Source: Costus lasius
Taxonomy: Eukaryota; Streptophyta; Magnoliopsida; Zingiberales; Costaceae
NCBI GenBank assembly: GCA_027563935.2
Contig: CM050447.1
Location: forward strand, 85,793,461-85,857,460
Direction of reading: 5' to 3'
Length of the DNA stretch: 64,000 nucleotides
The notes below the pieces were generated by a model. It saw only the letters and a program-made list of their open reading frames with translations, was not told the DNA's origin and made no database searches. Of this stretch, positions 45,867 to 57,949 are shown in pieces. Every line of letters begins with the position of its first letter. Within the stretch, counting starts at the first letter, position 1. The translations under genes and the position numbers were made by a program.

Positions 45867-45878
45867 GCTCTGATACCA
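45867..45878 (-). other. Primer-binding site of copia copy 3
   Basis: On the minus strand TGGTATCAGAGC follows the 5' LTR after two bases, an exact initiator tRNA-Met site. Confidence 0.92.
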
Positions 45879-45880
45879 AT

Positions 45881-47585
45881 TGAAGGATCCCCAAAGATAA
45901 AGGGGGCAAAAACCCTAAGCATGGCGCTAATGAAAAATGATGCAAGCGGAAGCAAGGGTTTTAAAATCGTTTGCATGCCAATTGTTCAACTATCAAAGAT
46001 TGATAAGAACAAGATCATACCATAGCCATGTAGATGGTGCGGCTTGGAAGAAGAAAGACCGAAGGGATCTTCTCCAAAGAAATCACACACAAGGGATGAA
46101 AGCTTCCTCCTTGCGCAAGTCTTGTGCTAGCAAGATTGGCAAGCTCTTTCAACCGTGTGTAGGAGATTAGATGAAAAGGGCTGCCTTCTTTTCGAGAGCT
46201 CTTTCTTCTTTTCGCAAGAACAACGCCTTCTCCAAGAGCAAGCCGTTTTCTCCACGCCCAAAGAGCAAAACCGAAAGCATTAGAGAGTAATCAAGCCATG
46301 AACGCATATGCGTTTAGCTTATGGAACTTTCCATAAATGGCAACGATTAAGAGTTGGCGTTCATGGTTCATGTTTCCATGAACCAAACGCAACCTCTTCT
46401 CCCTCTTGAACCAAGCGCTCAACCCATGAGCCGGTTCAATTTCATTGGTTCAATTTCGAAACCAAATCAGCCCAGAATTAAGTCTAGACCAAATTAGACC
46501 ACAAGGTCCTAGATCTGACCCTTCATCATCTGACGCTTCTGATCGCACCGATCTAGCATCATCTCTCTCGATCGAAGCTTACCGATCTAAAGCTCTAATC
46601 AATCAAACATGATCAGACCAGATCTCACTTACAATCAGAGATTAAATCTCTTTAAACTGAACCAAAACAATTCAGTCCACACGATCTGACTTAAGGAAGC
46701 CATATCACCAAATTGTGCGACCCTGAGGGTTTCCTTTAAATGTCGGTAACGATAACTTACGTTATCACGATCAGTGAGGGGTATCTAGCAACACATCACT
46801 GTCTCCCGATATAAAGGAAAGAGTCTTCCAAGACTGCACCCAAAACACAGCACAAGTGTGACTCAATTCACAAGGCATACATGTGTCCTTTGCCACTGGA
46901 TGTTCTTATTGGACAAGCATGTCAAGCTTGTAACTCCAATACGATGAGCATGATTAGATCAGATGAACATAGTCATCTGGGTATGGCCATACACTTCCTC
47001 AATCATCTCATATAGTGTGGCCCTATAGAACATCACACTCCTTAAACAAGGAGACGGCAATCCTTTATCTATCACAAGTGCCCTAACCTGATTCAAGCTC
47101 ACCATCCAAGATAGTCTATAATCATTATATCTCAAATGATATTGAACTAGCTCAAGACAATGACAATCCTCATTTAGAAACACAAGTGATCTCAAGTCAG
47201 AGGACATGTGCCACTTGTTGCTTACAAGGATCATTCACATTGTGACAAGCAATGGAATATCCCAGTAGGGTCTGTCCAGTACATCCAATGTACCCATGAG
47301 TCTACATCTTATTCCATGCTCGAAGCATCCTATAAGATTAGCACTCATATTAGTCTCTATCATATCAAGGCTGTCTCATGTTCTCCAAGATATCTCGACT
47401 AAGGACTTATAGCCTGTCAGCCTAGCTGAACAGCTTTGAGACATTATTCAGAAGTACACTTATTACAGCAGACAAGGTAACAAGCTGAATAATAACCATG
47501 CCTTTTATAAACATAAGAGTTTATTACATGATACTATTACAATCCCAAAGGCCTCAAACATTAGCCTTAAGGGCATACTCCAACA
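45881..47585 (-). repeat. 5' LTR of copia copy 3 (right)
   Basis: This is the promoter-bearing LTR of copy 3. On the minus strand the TATA-like motif is at 46809-46815, the palindrome gataac-gtaa-gttatc at 46751-46766, and the donor-like gtaagt at 46627-46632. Confidence 0.95.
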
Positions 47586-49185
47586 CTGTAAACCCTTAGA
47601 CGGGTTGATGGGGTTGAAAGCATCCTCTAGGTTAGATCCAAATAGTCTGATCAGACCATCTGACAGCCTAGATGGGTTGACCAGATAGCACCTGTGCGCA
47701 AGCACGAGGTGGCTATAGGTCGACTGCATCAAGGGCGTGTAGCGAGGTCTGGTTGAGACGACTAGTGAACACACATGAGTTAGGCCCGGGGTCACACCCG
47801 CTTGCCGAAACTCATGAGGGTTGTTCAGCCCTTTGCGCATGCATGGTTGACCATCAGGTCAACTCAAGTCAGTTAGGACTTGGTGCATGCAAGGGCAGTG
47901 GATCTGACTAGATGGATGAGTGGATCCCTATCAATGGACCGTTGTAAGGTTGTAGGGCACATATGAAAATTAAAATTGATGCCAATGGGGTTTTCAAAAA
48001 TTTTATTTTCTTGTTAAAGGATCACATGTTGATTGGATGCCATGATATATGTTTATTTCATCTTATGTGGGTTGCCCTTTTAATGTCTGCTGTGCTGGGG
48101 CCTGCGAGCCTGGATTAAAATTGTAAATTAATTTATATTGTGATCTGCGCATCACTTTTATTTAATTTATAATGTGTAATTGACCTGCGAGTCAATCATG
48201 TCTAGATAGATTAAATTGTAAGTTTAATCAGACATGAGCATATAGCACAGTTGGCAGAGGCGCATGCAGCAGAGGCTTGACCAGGTGGGAGGTCTAGGGT
48301 TCGACCCTATGACAGGCGCAACTACCTGGTGGGTGCACCTGAGCTGCAGAAGGCGCTTAGGCCCTGGTCTAGGCCAGATGAGAGGCAAAAGACCCAAGAA
48401 GAAAGTGAAGACTTAAGATAACTTAAGGTCTTACCTAGGCTTAATGGGCGTTTACCACATAAGATCATCATGCTTTCTTTTATTGTTTATATAATTAGAA
48501 TTGCATGATTTATTTATCTTCTGCTATCACCATAGGGTTTGTATGATAGTTAAGAAGATAAAAGACCGTTAAAATCCAACGCTAAAATATCAAGCTCGAT
48601 AGCCTTCTGACGCGAAACCTCACTGTTCTGACTATCGTTGGAGCCGTGTTGTACCCACTCAGTGGGCACGTCCATCTATCTTCAGACGGTGTGTGATTTC
48701 ACCTGCGTGTTACAGAGAAGGGATTTATCGCTTCTCGTTGCTCAGCATAGCACATGGTGGTCCAGGGAGTAGGTCAGATCAGCTTGACCATGTAGGCTAC
48801 ATATGTGGCGCATATGGTAGCTATATGGAGGCAGCCATCTGCGGGATCAGAGACTGTGTTGTACCAACTCAGTTGGCACAGTCGGCTGGATTCCCCAGAT
48901 GAAGGGGAATCACACGGGTTGGCGATTGGCAGGGACTGCCTACCAGAAATTAGTGCTTGTACTCTCTGTGCATCTTATCTCGCCTGAGCGGGACGCGGAG
49001 ACCAAGTATGAAATCTGGATCCCATCTCACTAAAAGTGTGTTACTCTTTCGGGCTGTTTTGCTGGATTTTTCAGCCAGATAAAATAGTGAGAAAAGAATC
49101 ATTCTTAAGTCCTGGATTGATTCTGGACATTGATACTGACCTTTCTGTTCTTGCATTGTTGTAGATTCCTGCAGCAACGAACACC
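47586..49185 (+). other. Leader of copy 4, second part
   Basis: It starts with the second ctgta and continues the copy 4 leader ('aacccttagacgggttgatgggg'). It includes the conserved block at about 47715-47810 and the tRNA-like module at 48236-48312. It ends in ttcttgcattgttgtag (AG at 49164), 21 bases before the gag ATG. Confidence 0.7.
48236..48312 (+). other. tRNA-like module in the copy 4 leader
   Basis: An A-box-like tagcacagttggcagagg (48243-48260) and a B-box-like gggttcgaccc inside the hairpin ctagggttcgaccctat (48294-48310) are spaced much as in a tRNA. The T-loop is too short and the acceptor stem is not evident, so it is tRNA-derived or tRNA-mimicking at most. Confidence 0.42.
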
Positions 49186-52100
49186 ATGAGCTTCAATGTG
49201 CGATCCCTACTGGAAAGGGAGAAGTTTGCTGGGCCAAACTTCTCAGACTGGTACGGACACCTTAAGATTGTTCTTAAGGCAGAGAGGAAACTGTATGTCC
49301 TCGAGACGGCTATACCGCCTCAACCCGCTGCGAACGCCGCAAGGGCGGTTCGCGATGCCTATGAAAAGCATGTCAATGATAGCATTGATGTCGCTTGCCT
49401 GATGCTAGCGTCTATGACGCCACCGATGCAGCGTCAGCATGAGGATATGTCTGCTATAGAAATTATAGCAAACCTCAAGATGCTGTATGCTGCACAGGCG
49501 AGGACTGAACGCTATAATCTGACCAAGCTTTTCTTTCAGAGCAAACTGGCTGAAGGGAGTCCAGTGGGAGCTCATGTGCTCAAGATGATTGGGCACAAGG
49601 AGGCTCTAGAAAAACTGGGGCATACCATCAATCAGGAGCTTGCTGTAGACATTATTCTGCAGTCTCTCCCGGCCTCCTTCGATGCGTTCATTATTAATTT
49701 TAATATGAACAAGATTGATTGTACTCCGGCAGAGTTGCTGAATATGCTCTTGACTACGGAGGAGACTCTGAAGGGAAAGCCTTCAACCTCTGTCTTGATG
49801 TTCCCTTCCAGGAACAAGAAGAAGGGGAAGAAGGGCAAAGCCCCTGTCAAGAACTACAGCAAGGCTCTGAAACAAAAGGTGAAGCGGTCGAAGGACAACA
49901 GATGTTTCCACTGTGGCCAGCTGGGTCACTGGAAAAAGGACTGTAAAGCGCTCCAAGGAGACAAGAAGGGAAGCATCGCTTCTGGCTCAGGTATATTTGT
50001 GACTGAGGTCATGATATCTTCTTCTTCCATTTCATGGGTGTTGGACACTGCATGTGGAGTTCACATTTGTTCAAATGTACAGGAACTCAAGAGAAGAAGA
50101 CAGGTGGGACAGCATGAGGTGGACCTACGAGTTGGAAACGGGGCACGGGTTGCTGCTGTTGCTGTAGGGGTTTATTACATCTCATTACCATCTGGACTTG
50201 TACTAGAACTTGACAATTGTTATTTTGTTCCAAGTATTACGAAAAATATTATCTCTATTCCAGCTCTTGTCAGGAAAGGATTTTCCTTTGAATGCAATAT
50301 TTCAAAGTGTGTAATTTCTTATGATAATATTGTTTATGCTTCTGGATCAATTAACAATGGGTTATTCATGTTGGGCATGGAATGTTCTATACAAAACATT
50401 GATAATAAGAAAGCCAAGTATGCTGATGACAGCACCTTGCTATGGCATAGTCGTTTAGGCCATATTAACAAGAAATGCATTAAGCGGTTGCATGATCATG
50501 GACTGCTGGGATCATTCTCCAATGAGGAGATTGATACATGCAAAGCTTGTTTAATGGGTAAAATGACGAAGGCTCCTTTTCCTCACAAAGGTCAAAGGGC
50601 TTCAGGTTTACTTGACCTTATACACAGTGATGTGTGTGGGCCATTTAGTAAACATGCCAGAGGTGGCTATTCGTACTTCATTACCTTTACTGATGATTTC
50701 AGTAGATATGGGTATGTCTATTTAATGAGACATAAGAGTGAATCTTTTGACAAGTTCAAAGAGTTCAAAAATGAAGTACAAAATCAGCTAGGACGAAATA
50801 TCAAGGCACTTCGCTCAGATCGAGGTGGAGAATACCTAAGTCGAGAGTTTACTGACTATCATCTAAAGGAGTGTGGGATTATCTCACAGCTCACTCCGCC
50901 AGGAACACCGCAATGAAATAGTGTGTCCGAGAGGAGGAACAGAACCTTATTGGATATGGTTCGTTCTATGATGAGTCAGGCTACTCTACCTTACTCCTTT
51001 TGGGGATTTGCACTGGAAACAGCTGCAAAGGTACTAAACCGAGTGCCATCCAAGGCAGTTTCAAAGACTCCATATGAGTTATGGTATGGGAAACAGCCGA
51101 GCTTGACATTTATTAAGATCTGGGGTTGCGAGGCTTACGTCAAAAAGCTCGCCTCTGGGAAACTAGAGAGCAGATCTGAGAAATGTATCTTTGTCGGTTA
51201 CCCTAAGGAAACTAAGGGTTATTATTTCTACGATCCCAAAGAGAACAAAGTATTTGTTGCTCGGACGGCAGTTTTTCTTGAGAAGGAATTTCTTCTGCAA
51301 GAAGCCAGTGGGAGAGAAATAAAGCTGGATGAGAATCCAGAGGAAGGACAAAGTAGTCAAGCACAGTTGGATGAGCCTGAGCCAGTTGAGCAGGTTATTG
51401 AACAACCTGAGGCTCAGATATCACGGGAACCGCGAAGATCGGGAAGGATCCGTCGACAGCCTGAGCGCTATGACGGAGTCTACATCATTGAAAATGATGA
51501 ACCCCTCACTTATGCGGATGTGGTCAGTGGACCGGATTCAGCTAGATGGCTTGAAGCTATGCGAGCCGAGATGGACTCCATGTCAGATAACCAAGTCTGG
51601 GATTTGGTTGATCCGCCTCCGGGAGTAATCCCTATAGGCTGTAAATGGATCTTCAAGAAGAAGATTGACATGGATGGTAACGTGGTTACCTATAAAGGCA
51701 GGCTAGTTGCGAAAGGTTTCAAACAAATCTACGGGATAGATTATGATGAAACTTTCTCTCCTGTAGCCATGTTTAAGTCTATTCGGATTCTTTTCGCGAT
51801 AGCAGCATATTATGATTATGAGATCTGGAAGATGGATGTGAAGACCGCTTTCCTTAATGGAAAACTGGATGAGGATGTGTATATGACACAACCTGAAGGT
51901 TTCACTGTTCCATCAGATCGTCATAAAATATGCAAGTTAAAGAAGTCCATTTATGGACTTAAGCAAGCATCTAGAAGTTGGAATATTCGTTTTGATGAAT
52001 CAATCTGTGAATTTGGTTTCATCAAGAATGAAGATGACCCGTGTGTATATAAGAGGTTTAGTGGGAGCGTAATTACTTTCCTAGTCCTCTACGTCGATGA

Positions 52101-53073
52101 TATCTTAATCATTGGAAACGATATTCCTGAACTGCATGCTGTTAAAGCATGGTTAAGAAAATATTTCCAGATGAAAGATCTAGGAGAAGCAGCCTATGTG
52201 TTAGGTGTGAAGATCTACAGGGATAGATCTAAGAGGCTTCTCGGGCTGTGCCAGAGTACTTACATCGATAAAGTCCTGGAGAGATTCCATTTAGAGAATT
52301 CTAAAAGAGGATATCTTCCAGTCAGACATGGTCTGAATCTTTCAAAGAGTCAGTGTCCACAAACACAGACTGAGAAAGATGAAATGGACAATACGCCTTA
52401 TGCTTTGGCTATTGGGTCCATTATGTATGCGATGTTGTGTACTCGCCCAGACGTCGCTTACGGGTTAAGCGTGACCAGTCGATTCCAAAGTAATCCAGGT
52501 CAGGCACACTGGATTGCGGTCAAGAATATTTTAAAATATCTGCGGAGGACCAAAGATATGTTCTTGATATATGGTGGTCAGGAAGAACTCAGTATAGAAG
52601 GATATACTGACGCTTCGTTCCAGTCGGACCGGGATGATTTCCGATCGCAATCAGGCTATGTTTTTAGCTTGAATGGAGGAGCAGTGGTGTGGAAAAGTTT
52701 CAAACAGTCTATTGTTGCTGATTCCATAACAGAAGCCGAGTATGTTGCAGCCTCGGAAGCATCCAAGGAGGCAGTGTGGATTCGTAAGTTCATTCAAGAA
52801 CTTGGTGTTGTTCCATTGAGTGCAGATCCTTTGGTTATCTTCTGTGATAACACTGGAGCAATCGCACAAGCAAAGGAACCACGGTCGCACCAGAAGTCCA
52901 AGCACATACAGAGACGGTTTCACTTGATCCGGGAGATCATTGATCGTGGCGAGATCAAAATATGCAAGGTACATACAGATGACAATCTGGCTGACCCGCT
53001 TACCAAGCCTCTGGCGCAGCAGAAGCATGAGAAGCACTGTAATAATATGGGTTTGAGATTCCTCAACCATTAG
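49186..53073 (+). pseudogene. Copia Gag-Pol with one stop codon (copy 4)
   Basis: The reading frame is open from ATG 49186 to TAG 53071-53073, except for a single TGA at 50914-50916. The TGA lies in integrase where copy 3 has Trp 576 (PQWNGVSERRN), five residues before the catalytic Glu. A second nearby change (Gly to Ser) is also G-to-A. The tract upstream (576 codons) holds Gag, zinc knuckle, protease (WVLDTAC), pre-integrase and part of integrase. The 716 codons downstream hold the rest of integrase, RT (YVDDILIIG) and RNase H. One extra His codon (TDYHLKECG) is present relative to copies 1, 3 and 5. It could still make Gag and protease; Pol would need readthrough. Confidence 0.93.
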
Positions 53074-53079
53074 ATTAAG

Positions 53080-53093
53080 TGCAAGTGGGAGAT
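53080..53093 (+). other. Polypurine tract of copia copy 4
   Basis: tgcaagtgggagat immediately before the 3' LTR. Confidence 0.8.
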
Positions 53094-54779
53094 TGTTGGG
53101 GTATGCCCTTAAGGCTAATGTTTGAGGCCTTGGGATTCTTTCAGTATCATGTATAAACTCTTATGTTTATAAAGGCAATGGTTATTATTCAGTATGTTAC
53201 ATTGTCTGCTGCAATAAGTGTGCTTCTGAATAATGTCTCAATGCTGTTCAGCTAGGCTGACATGCTGTAATGTCCTTAGTCGAGATATCTTGGTGAACAT
53301 GAGACAGCCTTGATATGATTGAGACTAATATGTGTTCCAATCTTATAGGATGCTTCGAGCATGGAATAAGATGTAGACTCATGGGTACATTGGATGTACT
53401 GGACAGACCCTACTAGGATATTCAATTACTTGTCACAATGTGAATAATCCTTGTTTGCATCAAGTGGCACATGTCCTCTGACTTGAGATCACTTGTGTTT
53501 CTAAATGATGATTGTCATTGTTTTGAGGTAGTTCAATATCATTTGAAAGATAATGGTTATAGACTATCTTGGATAATGATCATGAGTCAGGTTAGGACAC
53601 TAGTGATAGATATAGGATTGCCGTCTCGTTGTTTAAGGAGTGTGATGTTCTAAAGGGGCCCCCCTAAATGAGATGATTGAGAAAGTGTATGGCCATACCC
53701 AGGTGACTATGTTCATCTGGTCTAATCATGCTCATCATATTGGAGCTACAGGCTTGACACGCTTGTCCAATAAGAACATCCAGTGGCAAAGGAAACATGT
53801 ATGCCTTGTGAAGTGGATTCACACTTGTGCTGTGGTTTGGGTGTAGTCTTGGAAGACTCTTTCCTTTATATCGGGAGACAGTGATGTGTTGCTAGATACC
53901 CCTCACTGATCGTGATAACGAAAGTTATCATTACCGACATCTAAAGGAAACCCTCAGGGTCGCACAATTTGATGATATGGCTTACTTAAGTCAGATCGTG
54001 TGGACTGAATTGTTTGGGTTCAGTTTGAAGGGATTTAGTCTCTGATTGTAAGTGAGATCTGGACTGATCATGTTTGATTGATTAGGGCTTGAGATCGGTA
54101 AGCTTCGAACGAGAGATTGGATGCTAGATCGGTGAGATCAGGAGCATCAGGAGATGAACGGTTAGATCTTGAACTTTTAGGGTTTATTGTGATCTAGACC
54201 AATGGCTTGGGTTATTTGGTCTTTGGACCAAATCAAATTGAACCGGCTCATTACATGAGCGCATGGTTCAAAGGGGAAGAAATGGTGATCGGTTCACTTG
54301 GAGTGAACGCATCACACATTGAAGGGTTGCCATATTTGGAAGGTGCATTATTCCAATAGATGGTAACGCCTCCACATGTTTATGAGAGTAACGTCTCTCT
54401 TCTCCCTCTTGCTCTCGACATTGCATTCTCGTGTGGAGAAGTGGTGAACGACGAGGAACTCTCGCCAAGCAAGAAGTTCTCCCCCCTTTCTTCCATACGG
54501 CAAGGACCCTTGAAGAATCTTGCTAGCACAAGGATCACAAGGGGTAGGCAACATCACTTTGTGTGCGTCACTTGTGGAGAAGATCTCTTTTGGTCTTTGC
54601 TTCCAAGCCGACATCCATCCTAATGGCGTTGGTATGATCCCTTTGAGATCTTTTTCTGTTATACAAGTTAATCATATGAACTACATGCGATCTTGATGAT
54701 GAATTCCCTAGAAATATTACATGCGCCCCCCTTATTTAGGGTTTCATCTGCTTGCGCTCCCCCTTGAAGGGGACTTTCA
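53094..54779 (+). repeat. 3' LTR of copia copy 4
   Basis: 1686 bp, equal in length to the 5' LTR, with about eleven differences by eye. It is followed by the duplication cctct. Confidence 0.95.
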
Positions 54780-54784
54780 CCTCT

Positions 54785-54928
54785 CACATCATGGCACAGG
54801 TAATACTCTAACTTGTTCTATACAAGTTATACAAGGTTGATCATGTGCTCATGTCATGCGATTCTATGGATTCCTAGTTTTGCTATGAATTTTTCATTGA
54901 AGTCACTTGTGACCTAGGTATCCTTTTA
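54785..54928 (+). repeat. 5' LTR of copia copy 2, last part
   Basis: The end of the LTR interrupted at 36472. The expected CA end is altered (ccttttag before the primer site). Together the two parts make about 1670 bp. Confidence 0.75.
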
Positions 54929-54929
54929 G

Positions 54930-54941
54930 TGGTATCAGAGC
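54930..54941 (+). other. Primer-binding site of copia copy 2
   Basis: TGGTATCAGAGC, an exact initiator tRNA-Met site, fixes the LTR end and orientation of copy 2. Confidence 0.88.
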
Positions 54942-55002
54942 AGGTTTTCTGACTTGATGCATATGGTTGCCTTCTTGTGATCCATGCGTAGATCTTGTTT
55001 AT
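54942..55002 (+). other. Leader of copia copy 2, first part
   Basis: About 60 bp that follow the primer site, ending in tttat (54998-55002), the target duplication of the solo LTR. Confidence 0.7.
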
Positions 55003-55949
55003 TGTCACATCCCGTTATCTTAACCCCAAACAAGCAACACAAATCACAAAAGAAACAGGATGTGTCATACAAGATCGATTCACATGCTAGGTAAAACCGA
55101 GTTCAAGAAAACACAATCTGAAAATTTTCAAAATTCATGCATACAATCTCCAAGAAACACAATTTCATAAATGTACCTGCCACCACGCAATCCTTGCACT
55201 AGACATATGCAAGGCAACAGTTATATCAAATCCGATGGCATAAATACAATTCGATTCGAAATTCAAAGCAAAGCCACAAAAATCGATTTTTATAAACTCA
55301 TACCAAACACCGAAACCAGGCCAAAGCCCGCGGTGACACAAAAATCAAACTCTTAAAACTGCCACAACCGGCAAAATAATATCACATAGTTTAGCCACAC
55401 TGGCAACACAAGTTCTCATAATTCACATAGTTCACATAGTTCATATAGTTCATATAATTCATATGGTTCGGCCACAACCGGCCCCAAATAATTAAGCACA
55501 AAAATTCTTAAACAGCAAACTAGCATAATATCCACGCCAATGCTAACTCAAGAATTGCGCCCCTGCTCTATGCCTGAAAATAGTGAGGGGTGAGCTACAC
55601 AGCCCAGTGAGTGGATAGTCTAAATCGACCATCCATAACATACACTCAAAAACATATGCAGGTTATTTTAAAAACATGTAACAGCATATCATGTCAACAT
55701 ATATCAATAATTAAAGTACTGAACTCATATAAAACAGTCAGATGTACACTGCTAAGACATCACACCAGTGTCACCATAGAGTAACCAAGGTTCTAGAGTT
55801 ATACTCTAAACCAACTAAACATACTAACCACTTAATTAACCTAGTTGTCCAGCATATTCAGTAGTGACCATTATGGTCTAACCCGGCTTTGGCCTAAGCA
55901 CTGGGAGACTGCAAATCACATGCAACATATAGATGGACGGTGTGTAGAT

Positions 55950-56090
55950 TCAAGAGGTGGCCCCCGCCAGGTCACGATGTGGCACTTTGCTCTACGATCA
56001 CCCCATAACACAAAAATCTAAGCGTCTAAGAGTGATGACATCAAGAGGTGGCCCCTGTCTGACCAAGACATGGCACTTTGCGTCTTATAT
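55950..56090. repeat. Two ~91-bp spaced copies of the ggtggcccc..gtggcact motif
   Basis: tcaagaggtggcccc begins at 55950 and again at 56041; each is followed about 20 bp later by tggcactttgc. This parallels the 76-bp array of the Tekay LTR. Confidence 0.7.
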
Positions 56091-56210
56091 CACCCGTTCT
56101 CCCAAAGGGTTCCTACTGGACAACACAGACACATCTTATATCTTATTTCACAACGGTGGACTCCTAAGTGTCAACTAGACTCTAGGATAGTCATCACAAT
56201 AATCACAACA

Positions 56211-56545
56211 GGCAGGCTGAACAACAACCCCCTCACATATCACAATAATCACATTAGGCAGGTTGAACAACAACCCCCTCACATATCATAATACAGGGCT
56301 GAAATTCAAACCCTTAACATATCACATATAGACTATCCCCTTGAGTACACAGTTACACTTAGCCTTAGTCCTAACCATTCCATGATCACAACACATAATA
56401 TTCATAATTCACATAACCACATAATATTAAAAATCACATAATCACATGATATTCATAAATCACATAATATTCAAAAATCACATAATAATCAAAAATCACA
56501 GAATATTCAAAAATCACATACTATTCAAAAATCACAGAGAAGTGT
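56211..56545. repeat. Short tandem repeats inside the solo LTR
   Basis: Two 46-bp units beginning ggcagg (56211 and 56257) are followed, at about 56405-56540, by a run of ~18-20-bp units of the type 'aaaaatcacataatattc'. Confidence 0.7.
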
Positions 56546-57949
56546 AGTCCTTAGGTTTCATGCTGATCAGTTCAGTCTAACCTTGCTATGTTATCACCCA
56601 AATTTCTCAAACAAAATACATGACCATAAAATTATTAGCATTACTGGCAATTATCAGGGCATTCAAAAATTTAACATAGGATTAAAATACAACCATATAT
56701 ATAAATTTAAACCCTAGTTAACCATTTAAGAATACATTATATAGGATTAAAATTACAACACATATAGCCCACGATTTCAAACATAATATCTACTTAAAAT
56801 ATTAACCTTAGTTAACAAGATTTTCATGCTACCAAAAATCAATGATTTAATGTTACCAAAATTCCCTATAAAATACCTAGTTAACAAGAATTTCATACTC
56901 AAAAATCAATGATTTAATACTACCAAAATTCCCTATAAAATACCTTAAATTTCATGCTACAAGTTTCGGTTTTCATGAGATATACACCTATAAAAAATTT
57001 CGGTTTTCATGAAGATACATCTTAATTCGGTTTTTAGCATGACAAAGTTTCCAACTTAAATTAAACCTTAGTTAACAAGAATCTCATGAAGAAATATCCT
57101 AAATTCGGTTTCCATGATAAATATACCTTTGCAACTTTCGGTTTATAACAAGGAGAAGTCTTGAGTTTTCGGTTTTTAACATGGTAAAATTTCTAATCAA
57201 TCTAATGCATCAATTAACACAACCAAATTGCTAGAAATCGATTAAGACACCCCACTCACCTCTTAACCGTGAACACTAAGGTGAACAATCTTCCACAACA
57301 AATCGTCTAAGGGCTTGAAATGCTTCTAGATAGACGCCAACAAGCACCCAAGAAAGCCGGCCAAGGAAGAAAGGAAGAGGAAGAAGAATTTTCGTCCAAG
57401 CTTTCAAGGAAATCGCCAAAGCCTTCAAGGAAGTCACCAACTTCTTTGCCCTAGCCGCCCCAAGGTTTCCTCAAGCCAAAATCGCCAATTTTCCTTCCCT
57501 AACCGAATTACCAATTTGAATTTTTGGTTTTTAATTCTTTAACCCGTTAACCAATTAATTTAAATAGGGTTTAACCCATTTAACTAACTAATTCGAATCT
57601 TAAATCTAATATCCATCTAATTTAAGTGTAACCCAATAACCCATAGTTTAAGTGAAAATCCAATAAGGGTTAAACTAACATCCAATAAGCTAGTTAACTA
57701 ATTAAATTTAACATCCATTAAGCTAATTAACGTCCAACAAAATTAACAACCAATAATCTCTAGTTAATTAACTATAAATTAATAACCAAAAATCTCTAGT
57801 TAATTAACTATAAATTAACAACCAATACATAGAAAAATATCACAGTCAATAATTTTATTTAAATCATGAACAAAATATCACAGCCAATGAGTTTATTTAA
57901 ATCAAAATAATGCTTACCAGAACTTAAGATCCTCGGATCTTACATTTAT

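Larger units (their letters stand above)
38415..47585 (-). mobile_element. Copia copy 3, intact element with apparently identical LTRs
   Basis: A 9171-bp element on the minus strand, flanked by ctgta (38410-38414 and 47586-47590). LTRs of 1705 bp each (38415-40119 and 45881-47585) show no difference on inspection, and every landmark is offset by exactly 7466 bp. Primer site, leader, a complete 1294-codon gag-pol and a polypurine tract are present. Nothing visible is broken, so this is the best candidate for an autonomous, recently active member of the family. Confidence 0.96.
36473..54779 (+). mobile_element. Copia copy 4, complete element interrupted by copy 3
   Basis: LTRs are 36473-38158 and 53094-54779 (1686 bp each), flanked by cctct at 36468-36472 and 54780-54784. 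The leader is split by copy 3 (38415-47585). Gag-pol is 49186-53073 with one stop codon. About eleven LTR differences by eye. It is inserted in the 5' LTR of copy 2. Confidence 0.95.
55003..57944 (-). mobile_element. Solo LTR of a Tekay-like Ty3/gypsy element
   Basis: A 2942-bp unit with plus-strand ends TGTCACATCCC and GATCTTACA is flanked by tttat on both sides (54998-55002 and 57945-57949). It shares with the Tekay LTR the end GGGATGT(G/T)ACA (minus strand), the 'gtgagct..a.agc.cagtgagt' block (55590-55612) and the ggtggcccc/gtggcact motif, so it lies on the minus strand. No internal region or second LTR is present, so recombination between the LTRs probably removed the body. Internal short repeats are given separately. 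Confidence 0.88.
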
